DNA from: Methylomarinum sp.
GTDB taxonomy: Bacteria; Pseudomonadota; Gammaproteobacteria; Methylococcales; Methylomonadaceae
Length of the DNA stretch: 12,329 bases
Direction: 5' to 3'
Assembly (NCBI GenBank): GCA_013139755.1
Contig: WTAG01000221.1
Span: 1-12,329 of the forward strand
The notes below the pieces were generated by a model, which had not been told where the DNA came from, searched no databases, and saw only the letters and a program-made list of their open reading frames with translations. The position numbers and the translations under genes were made by a program. Shown here piece after piece: positions 7,648 through 12,329 of the stretch. The number at the start of each line of letters is the position of its first letter. Within the stretch, counting starts at the first letter, position 1.

Positions 7648-8487
7648 ATGCGATTATTTTTTAAAAAAATTATTTTTTTTTCTTGTCTAGCCTTCATATT
7701 ACAAGGCTGTGAAACGCTACAGAACTTTAAATTTAACGACTCCAGCTCAGATGCTGAGTATATTGACTGGGATGCAAAAAAGTTTCATGACAAAGCTAAA
7801 GCTGCCATGAAAGCGAAGAATTATCAAAAAGCCATTAAGCTTTATGAAACTTTAGAATCTCGCTATCCCTTTGGTGACTATGCCGCTCAGACACAGCTTG
7901 ATGTGGCTTACGCCTATTATAAAAATGAAGATCCAGAGGCGGCTATTGCAGCGACAGATCGTTTCATTAAAGTTCACCCCAGAAATCCAAGCGTGGATTA
8001 TGCCTACTATTTAAAAGGTTTGGTTAACTTTAACCGAAGCATTGGTTTTATTGAACGATTTTTACCCACCGATGCCACGCAGCGAAACCCAAGCAATGTA
8101 AAAGAAGCCTATGACAACTTTCAGGAATTAATTAACCGCTTCCCTAATAGTAAATATAATGCAGATGCCAAACAACGCATGTTGGCGCTAAGAAATAATC
8201 TCGCAATGTATGAAGTGCATGTCGCACGCTTTTATTTAAAACGTAGAGCCTATGTTGCAGCTGCCAATAGAGGCAGTTATGTGGTCAAAGAATTTCAACG
8301 CACCCCCGCTGTTCCTTATGCTTTGCAGGTAATGCAAGAAGCCTACATTAAACTAGGCCTGGATGATTTAGCAGCTGATGCAAAACGTGTTTATGATCAA
8401 AACTATCCTGATGGACCACCTGTGGCAGAGCATGGAGAATCAACAGTTGCAAATAAAATTTGGAATTTCTTTGGGCTGGATCAGTAG
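7648..8487 (+). CDS. bamD: Outer membrane protein assembly factor BamD (lipoprotein)
   Basis: This 279-residue lipoprotein is the essential BamD subunit of the BAM complex, which sits on the periplasmic face of the outer membrane and with BamA folds beta-barrel proteins. The N-terminus is a lipoprotein signal (MRLFFKKIIFF..) ending in lipobox LQGC with lipidated C21. The mature part is a series of TPR repeats, with clear motifs at AMKAKNYQKAIKLYETLESRYPFGDYAAQ, DPEAAIAATDRFIKVHPRNP and AYDNFQELINRFPNSKYNADA. The BamD-typical AYYLKGLVNFNRS stretch is present. It is somewhat longer than E. coli BamD (245 residues) because of the linker and C-terminal tail. It is divergent from rluD, the conserved gammaproteobacterial order. 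No convincing Shine-Dalgarno precedes the ATG, but the lipoprotein signal fixes the start closely. Confidence 0.95.
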   Translation: MRLFFKKIIFFSCLAFILQGCETLQNFKFNDSSSDAEYIDWDAKKFHDKAKAAMKAKNYQKAIKLYETLESRYPFGDYAAQTQLDVAYAYYKNEDPEAAIAATDRFIKVHPRNPSVDYAYYLKGLVNFNRSIGFIERFLPTDATQRNPSNVKEAYDNFQELINRFPNSKYNADAKQRMLALRNNLAMYEVHVARFYLKRRAYVAAANRGSYVVKEFQRTPAVPYALQVMQEAYIKLGLDDLAADAKRVYDQNYPDGPPVAEHGESTVANKIWNFFGLDQ

Positions 8488-8578
8488 GACTTAACTGCAA
8501 CTCAATTTGTATCTCTCAAAAATAATTTCTAACACAGAGGAATGGGGAGATCAGTAGAGTAAAGAGTAGGTTTCCACC

Positions 8579-8611
8579 AGCTCCCCCTCCTCAAAAATTG
8601 CACGGGGGGCT
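8579..8611 (+). terminator. GC-rich hairpin downstream of bamD, possible terminator or IS-end structure
   Basis: AGCTCCCC (8579-8586) pairs with GGGGGGCT (8604-8611) as eight pairs including one G-U, and the strand continues TTTGATTT. It is the first strong hairpin after the bamD stop, so it may end that transcript. It also lies next to the decayed transposase gene and could belong to the element end. A further 9-bp inverted repeat, CTTTGATTT (8610-8618) with AAATCAAAG (8658-8666), overlaps its right arm. Confidence 0.35.
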
Positions 8612-8677
8612 TTGATTTATGATCAATACGCAATTAAGACTGAGCCAAACACATTACAAATCAAAGACTGCTGCCCT

Positions 8678-8936
8678 CTATGCGACCAGTTCCCCATAAT
8701 TAGCCAGCTTTTCAATATTCTGCATCAAACAGAACAGTTTCCACTGTGCAATCACTTTGATTTTTCCTCGTAGACTAAATCGTTTCAGTCCTTTATTACT
8801 GGCGATATTACCAAAGACAGGTTAATCGTCATAGCATGGTGTGAATGCAGAAATGCAGGAGCAATTAACTGTCCACCACGGACATTCTGTGGCTGTAGGT
8901 TTGTTTGCCTTGCTTGTTAGCAACTCTTCTTTTCAT
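8678..8936 (-). pseudogene. Remnant of an IS1182-type transposase (C-terminal part, interrupted)
   Basis: Two minus-strand segments together read like the C-terminal end of an IS1182-family DDE transposase. The upstream piece (8936 down to about 8872) reads KQGKQTYSHRMSVV. The downstream piece (8821 down to the TAG at 8678-8680) reads PVFGNIASNKGLKRF, then QWKLFCLMQNIEKL. In intact family members these two join directly as ..MSVVEPVFGNI.., where the Glu is probably the last residue of the DDE triad. Here a 49-bp insert with an immediate in-frame TAA separates them and shifts the frame. The N-terminal two thirds of the gene are absent. Upstream of 8936 the frame stays open for about 15 codons without clear similarity. 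The call rests on recognised family wording, not on a search. Confidence 0.7.
8823..8871. other. 49-bp insert with short terminal inverted repeats inside the transposase remnant
   Basis: The segment splits the transposase reading frame between GTG-GTG-GA and A-CCT-GTC. Its ends with a few flanking bases form an imperfect inverted repeat: on the plus strand GACAGGTTAAT (8816-8826) and ATTAACTGTC (8864-8873), differing by one extra G. It contains no gene. It might be a tiny insertion sequence derivative, a scar of another element, or a repair insertion. The boundaries are inferred from the expected transposase frame, so they may shift by a few bases. Confidence 0.4.
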
Positions 8937-9002
8937 CCTATTCGTGGGCAAAAAAGTGATAACGCATTCCACCATCACACTACATCTCATCTCTCACAAC
9001 AC

Positions 9003-9028
9003 CAATATCAATATCAATATCAATATCA
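9003..9028. repeat. Hexanucleotide microsatellite (CAATAT)4
   Basis: Four perfect copies of CAATAT followed by CA. It lies in non-coding accessory DNA between the transposase remnant and the cassette-like genes. Slippage would make this tract variable in length. No promoter or coding role is visible. Confidence 0.9.
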
Positions 9029-9144
9029 TGCTATTTGAAATTTAAGCTCAGGATATAGCACAAATAGTGAGCCTTATAAAAGTCCCCTTTATCTCCTGCT
9101 TTATCTCTTTATCTCAATAGCAAAAAACGTGACGCTTTTAGCCG

Positions 9145-9170
9145 TGACCTTTCCCCGAAAAAGTAGACAC
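9145..9170. mobile_element. Possible terminus of an IS3-type insertion sequence
   Basis: TGACC followed by CCCCGAAAAAGTAGACAC resembles the outer end of IS3-family elements, many of which have a C-run followed by AAAAAGT(A/G)GACAC. No orfA or orfB reading frame lies beside it, so at most it is a solitary end left after deletion. It is located 32 bp beyond the stop of the small membrane-protein gene, where that cassette's own attC would be expected. Confidence 0.2.
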
Positions 9171-9201
9171 GTTAGTTAGCATAATAACTGCGTTTCATAA
9201 T

Positions 9202-9492
9202 CTATGTTGCGTAAAACAAAGTTTCATCAAAGTACCTACCAAATAATATTAAACCAAAGAATACAACTGTACTTGTAATACAGCAAAGAACTAATTTGAT
9301 CCGCTTTTTAATGCACCAATTAATTACAAAAGGAATTTGGACAATGGATACTAATACACCACATAGAAATAATAGAAACTCAGACACAAGTGCTTCTAGA
9401 TATGCGCTTAACACAAATAGCACCCCACATACTGTAGGACCAGCTATTACAATAATTTGTTTTTTTGAAATGCTATTCACTGCACCTTCCAT
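9202..9492 (-). CDS. Hypothetical small membrane protein, probable integron cassette gene
   Basis: I do not recognise this 96-residue protein. It is strongly hydrophobic with three likely membrane segments (about residues 13-34, 37-59 and 67-86), a short N-terminal tail with lysines (SISKKQ) and a charged loop KKRIK between segments two and three. It lies on the minus strand directly after an attC site, with an 87-bp leader, which is where the next gene of a cassette array would sit. The ATG at 9492 has no good Shine-Dalgarno. A GTG four codons further in, preceded by GGAAGG, is an alternative start that would give a 92-residue protein. No attC follows its stop codon; possible IS-end sequence is found there instead. 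Its being expressed is not established, but the frame is intact. Confidence 0.5.
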   Translation of the reverse strand: MEGAVNSISKKQIIVIAGPTVCGVLFVLSAYLEALVSEFLLFLCGVLVSIVQIPFVINWCIKKRIKLVLCCITSTVVFFGLILFGRYFDETLFYAT

Positions 9493-9579
9493 TTGATACT
9501 TTACTTTTTCATCTATGAATACAAGGCTATAAACCTTTATTACTTGAAAATTTGGTTTTCACCATTATATTTACAATTT

Positions 9580-9649
9580 GCATAACACCAGCTTAAGCGG
9601 CCGGAGCCTCCCCCAGCTTTGCTAGGTCCGCTTTAAGCACTTGTTATGC
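9580..9649 (-). other. attC recombination site (59-base element) of an integron cassette
   Basis: On the minus strand, the outer boxes are GCATAAC (9643-9649) and GTTATGC (9580-9586), a perfect R''/R' pair fitting RYYYAAC/GTTRRRY. The inner boxes are GCTTAAAGCGG (9628-9638) and CCGCTTAAGC (9591-9600), complementary except for one extra base in the left arm; the extra base on that side defines the orientation. The 5-nt spacers between outer and inner boxes (AAGTG and CTGGT) are not complementary, as in the unpaired central spacer of attC. Total length is 70 bp, within the usual range. It begins 10 bp after the stop codon of the SIMPL gene, in the same orientation, exactly as in a gene cassette. 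A plain transcription terminator would not be expected to show this box and spacer layout. Confidence 0.85.
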
Positions 9650-9659
9650 CTATATTTCA

Positions 9660-10379
9660 TTAATCTGATAAATAGTATCCGACTGTTGACACAACCCGGA
9701 TTTTTTTTATATGTGGATTGTTCTTATCTCTTGCGCTGATACTAAATTGACCCTGTGATGCAGTCCTAATTTTCCCCAGTGTGCTCTTCGAGTCTGAAGC
9801 AAATTTTTCAGCTACCTCCCGCGCCTTTCTCGTGGCTTCCTCAATCATCCCTGGCTTAACTTCGTTAAAACGTGTGAATATATATTCTGTTTGAGACTGG
9901 TAGTTACCTCCGGAAAAGACGATTCCCTGCTTCCCTAATTCTGACAATTTCCCCATTACTTTTCTTACAACTTCGATATTTTTAGAGTAAACGGTTACAG
10001 TTTGCGATGCCGTATATCGAAACTTGGCTTCTGATTGGTTTCCATATTGCTGTGCTGATTTATCGGTGATAGCGGGAGAAGAAAAAGTGATATCCCCATT
10101 TTCAATTCCAGCTTTTTCAAGAAAAGAGTGGATTTTTTCAGTATTACCATCAATGGACTTATACATTTCTCCGAGGTCATTGCTCGCGGCAGTGAACTGT
10201 ATTGGCCAGATTACAATATCGGCTTCATAGTCTCTTTCTGATAACCCCTTTACGGTGACTGTGCGTTCATACTCTTTAAACCTAATTGCGGCATCTCCAA
10301 GAAGATAACCTAGTGATGACAGCCCAAGAAACAGGCATGCGCCAAGAAATACTGAACTTAGTTTATTGGGTTCTGACAT
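9660..10379 (-). CDS. SIMPL-domain (DUF541) membrane-anchored protein, cassette gene
   Basis: This 239-residue protein has an N-terminal membrane anchor or uncleaved signal (about residues 8-31, SSVFLGACLFLGLSSLGYLLG) and then a SIMPL/DUF541 domain: ERTVTVKGLSERDYEADIVIWPIQF at the start and ARKAREVAEKFASDSKSTLGKIRTASQG towards the end. It resembles the COG2859 group. DUF541 proteins (for example E. coli YggE) are periplasmic or membrane-bound and have been linked to oxidative stress, but the biochemical role is unknown. A strong AGGAG lies 6 nt before the ATG, which fixes the start. The stop codon is 10 bp before the attC site in the same orientation, so this is the coding part of an integron gene cassette. 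The left (5') cassette boundary is not clear: no GTTRRRY core was found in the 58 bp between it and the upstream gene. Confidence 0.88.
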   Translation of the reverse strand: MSEPNKLSSVFLGACLFLGLSSLGYLLGDAAIRFKEYERTVTVKGLSERDYEADIVIWPIQFTAASNDLGEMYKSIDGNTEKIHSFLEKAGIENGDITFSSPAITDKSAQQYGNQSEAKFRYTASQTVTVYSKNIEVVRKVMGKLSELGKQGIVFSGGNYQSQTEYIFTRFNEVKPGMIEEATRKAREVAEKFASDSKSTLGKIRTASQGQFSISARDKNNPHIKKIRVVSTVGYYLSD

Positions 10380-10437
10380 ATGCTTCTCCTTTAGGCAGCG
10401 TTTTGTTAGCTGACTCTGTGAGTAAATTTACTTTACC

Positions 10438-11367
10438 TCAAAAACTCATCGCAAAGGACAAGAACAGATGATCGCCTTCCAGGCGGTTTTCTGCATGATA
10501 ATCATGAATCCACTTCGCGATAAATGAGACTTCTTGATTGCCGACCTTGGTATTCCATAACAACGCTGGCCCAATTCCGGCTGCCTCTGCTTTGAAATCA
10601 CCGAGAAATGCTCCATCGCCGCTATCACCTGTCACCTGTTTCAAGTAATACCCTTGAATACCAATCGCCCATTCCTCAGAGAGAAATTGATTGATCATGT
10701 AATCAATATGAAGTTCCTGACCAGTTTGATAATCAGTATCCGAGTTCTCGGTGTTGTAGTTGTAGCCGATATTTATTGAATAGTCCTGACCGGTTTCTTC
10801 ATTTAGGTAGGTTACCGCCAAATTGGTATCAAAGGTCCAATAGTTAAGACCGGCGTTTGCCAAATCATTCGAATCATAGTTGGCCGTTGGTGTGACAACG
10901 TACTCTGCAAGGGTGAAATGATAGTTGCCGCTACTCCAAAAAAGAATGCCGGGGATAAGTGTTATGTCACCCAGTCCAACGACATCATCTTGCCGTCGCA
11001 CAGAAGCTCCACCAACGCTAACGCCTGCATCAATATCAGTGTGAACAATAGGTACTAATGCGCCAAACCCGTAATGTGCGCCGAAAACTTCAACGTCTGG
11101 TTTATAAAGTATGGTTAATAGATCCATGTTGAGCTCTAAATCTATGTCTGCCTCTACGAGACCCGAACGGACCGATTTGTTGCTGTCGGCTTGATAATGG
11201 TAGATGTCGTTACGGATCGTAAGCTTGGTCGGGGGCTCGACGGCGGCGGCGAAGTCGCCATATGTCCCGGGAATGTAGTTGCTGTAACCACCTTCTGCTG
11301 CCTACACCGAAGTTATAGCGTTTATCAGAAATAATATCGAAATTATGCCTATAGAAAATAAACGCAT
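10438..11367 (-). pseudogene. COG4313 / phenol-MetA-type outer membrane protein, interrupted by an amber codon
   Basis: The frame from 11367 to 10438 encodes a 309-codon outer-membrane beta-barrel of the kind annotated as transporter, SphA or Phenol_MetA_deg. It starts with a hydrophobic signal (MRLFSIGIISILFLINAITSV), continues AAEGGYSNYIPGTYGDFAAAVEPPTKLTIRND, a family hallmark, and shows barrel strands ending in Phe (LFLSFAMSF). A TAG at 11302-11304 falls right between the signal and the mature start; CAG (Gln) would restore the frame. The next in-frame ATG (11127) would lose the signal and the first strands, so that product (229 residues) could not reach the outer membrane. The rest of the frame is clean, so the change looks recent, or it is a sequencing error. 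The start lies 9 bp after the sulfatase stop in the same direction, indicating an operon. Family members are thought to move hydrophobic or aromatic compounds, but this is poorly tested. Confidence 0.8.
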
Positions 11368-11376
11368 ATCATCATC

Positions 11377-12329
11377 TCATTGATTAGATGGCTTATAGGG
11401 ATCCGGCGTACCAAGGGGGATCGGCGGTTCTTGATCAAGGGTCCTCTGAAACTCGACGATCTTCTTGAACATAACTGGAAACACCCAGCTCCCAGAGACA
11501 TCCACTTTATCAATTGGGTAATTCTCTTTTGGATCTTGGATCAGGTTATATAAGTGTGGCATATTCAATCGCTGTGGCGAACCAAACATACTATTCAACT
11601 CAACTAAATGCATTTTCCAATTTCTCCATTTGTAAGCAAAGAGAACATCTCCATTGTAGATTGGAAAACCTTCACGATTGGATTTTTTTTGTTTCCCAGT
11701 TAACCAATCCAATTGATTCACACCATCAACAATACGATCCTCTGGAACTTTATATCCAGCAACCTTCGCTAAGGTTGGCATAACATCAACCATGTGCATG
11801 ATTTCGTTACTTACAGAACCCTCTGGTATTTTTCCCGGCCAGCGCATAAGTGCAGGCACTCTTAAGGAACCTTCAAGCGCGGTAAAGTAGTGCCCACGCC
11901 AATAACCAGCGGTACCATGATGCCCTTCAATTTCCTCCGGCCCGTTATCGCTTAACCAGATGACCAACGTGTTTTTCTTAATCTTCAATTCATCAATCGC
12001 ATCAAGTATTTTCCCGGAGTTATAATCAATCTCTGTCAATACATCGGCATAAGGACCGTTTCCTGTTTTGCCGGCAAAATCAGGATGCGCTGTTGTTGGT
12101 AAATGTGCATGGGTGAAAGGCACGAAAGCAAAAAATGGTTTCTTTTCCTTTACGCTGCGTTTCATAAAATCGATCGTTTTATGCGTTAACTCTCTGTCAA
12201 TTGTTTTGCGAGTTTCTAAATTGTATTTTTTAACGTTTTTAGGTTCTTTATTTTTCTTAGCCTCAACAATATAAGGTTGTACGCTGACCTTGTCGTCATA
12301 AGCGAAATTGCTGGAGTACAATGCCTCAT
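11377..12329 (-). CDS. Arylsulfatase-family hydrolase, 5' end outside the window
   Basis: The frame runs to the window edge, so the N-terminus, including the C-x-P-S-R formylglycine site, is not visible. What remains (about 317 residues) is the core and C-terminal part of a type I sulfatase: PFFAFVPFTHAHLP with conserved His, then TLVIWLSDNGPE with the Asp-Asn metal ligands, then TALEGSLRVPALMRWPGKIPEG, and a typical end (SNREGFPIY, KWRNWKMHLVE, HLYNLIQDPKENYP, GTPDPYKPSNQ). The family hydrolyses sulfate esters, usually in the periplasm after maturation by a formylglycine-generating enzyme; the substrate cannot be told. A TTG near 12321 is in frame but is only an internal codon here, because the frame stays open beyond it. 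It lies just upstream of the outer-membrane protein gene (9 bp gap), which suggests joint uptake or efflux of the substrate. Confidence 0.88.
   Translation of the reverse strand, partial: EALYSSNFAYDDKVSVQPYIVEAKKNKEPKNVKKYNLETRKTIDRELTHKTIDFMKRSVKEKKPFFAFVPFTHAHLPTTAHPDFAGKTGNGPYADVLTEIDYNSGKILDAIDELKIKKNTLVIWLSDNGPEEIEGHHGTAGYWRGHYFTALEGSLRVPALMRWPGKIPEGSVSNEIMHMVDVMPTLAKVAGYKVPEDRIVDGVNQLDWLTGKQKKSNREGFPIYNGDVLFAYKWRNWKMHLVELNSMFGSPQRLNMPHLYNLIQDPKENYPIDKVDVSGSWVFPVMFKKIVEFQRTLDQEPPIPLGTPDPYKPSNQ

Noticed and set aside
9003..9028. Possible CRISPR-like repeat
   Set aside because: The units are 6 bp and directly joined, with no spacers and no cas genes, so it is a microsatellite.
8841..9038. 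Plus-strand frame of 65 codons ending in a QYQYQYQYH stretch
   Set aside because: It lies opposite the transposase remnant and its repeat end is only the translated (CAATAT)4 tract; there is no Shine-Dalgarno or family similarity.
9296..9496. Plus-strand frame overlapping the small membrane protein gene
   Set aside because: The minus-strand frame has a coherent three-helix membrane pattern and the cassette orientation; the plus-strand frame shows no recognisable feature.
9580..9649. Hairpin read as a plain rho-independent terminator of the SIMPL gene
   Set aside because: There is no T-run after the stem on the minus strand, and the two box pairs with mismatched 5-nt spacers fit attC much better.
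9202..10437. A complete integron with intI, attI and Pc promoter
   Set aside because: No integrase reading frame or attI is present in the window; only cassette-side features can be supported.
11128..11301. A downstream restart giving a functional 229-residue outer-membrane protein from the ATG at 11127
   Set aside because: It would lack the signal peptide and the conserved first part of the mature protein; no ATG, GTG or TTG lies in frame between the amber codon and 11127.
12319..12321. TTG as the true start of the sulfatase
   Set aside because: The frame stays open to the window edge and the conserved N-terminal formylglycine region is missing, so the gene must begin outside.

Overview
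The window looks like chromosomal DNA from a gammaproteobacterium. The main support is the divergent rluD/bamD pair with pgeF (yfiH) directly behind rluD, an arrangement familiar from that class. The housekeeping part is fairly AT-rich. A methanotroph-like lineage (Methylococcales) is only a guess from the general look of the proteins.

Layout. Positions 1-304 are non-coding with weak hairpins. A cytoplasmic GH13 alpha-amylase-family enzyme (305-2233, +) follows; it looks richer in GC than its neighbours and has Leu where the family has a nearly invariant Arg. Convergent to it is a 660-residue HDOD-GAF-GGDEF signalling protein (2301-4283, -). Next, on the minus strand, is a small two-gene unit: an RRM RNA-binding protein followed by a VF530-type DNA-binding protein (4957 down to 4424). 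Then comes a tight minus-strand operon rluD - pgeF - ZIP metal transporter (7541 down to 5055) with overlapping genes and a TTG start for the transporter. bamD (7648-8487, +) is divergent from rluD across a 106-bp region holding a rluD promoter candidate and two tandem hairpins in the bamD leader.

From about 8490 to the right end the DNA is accessory. It starts with the decayed 3' end of an IS1182-type transposase (minus strand), cut near its likely catalytic Glu by a 49-bp insert. A hexanucleotide microsatellite and a possible IS3-type end follow. Then there are two integron-cassette-like units on the minus strand. A SIMPL/DUF541 gene (9660-10379) ends 10 bp before a well-formed 70-bp attC site (9580-9649), and a small unrecognised membrane protein (9202-9492) lies just beyond that attC. 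No integron integrase is in the window, so this is a solitary attC or the edge of a cassette array.

The right end holds a sulfatase (11377 to the window edge, 5' end missing), with a COG4313 / phenol-MetA-type outer-membrane protein 9 bp downstream. That gene has an in-frame amber codon at its signal-peptide cleavage region and is probably inactivated.

The most interesting items are the attC-bounded SIMPL cassette, the Arg-to-Leu change in the GH13 enzyme, the amber-interrupted transporter, and the insert in the transposase remnant. I did not find a convincing new multi-gene system.
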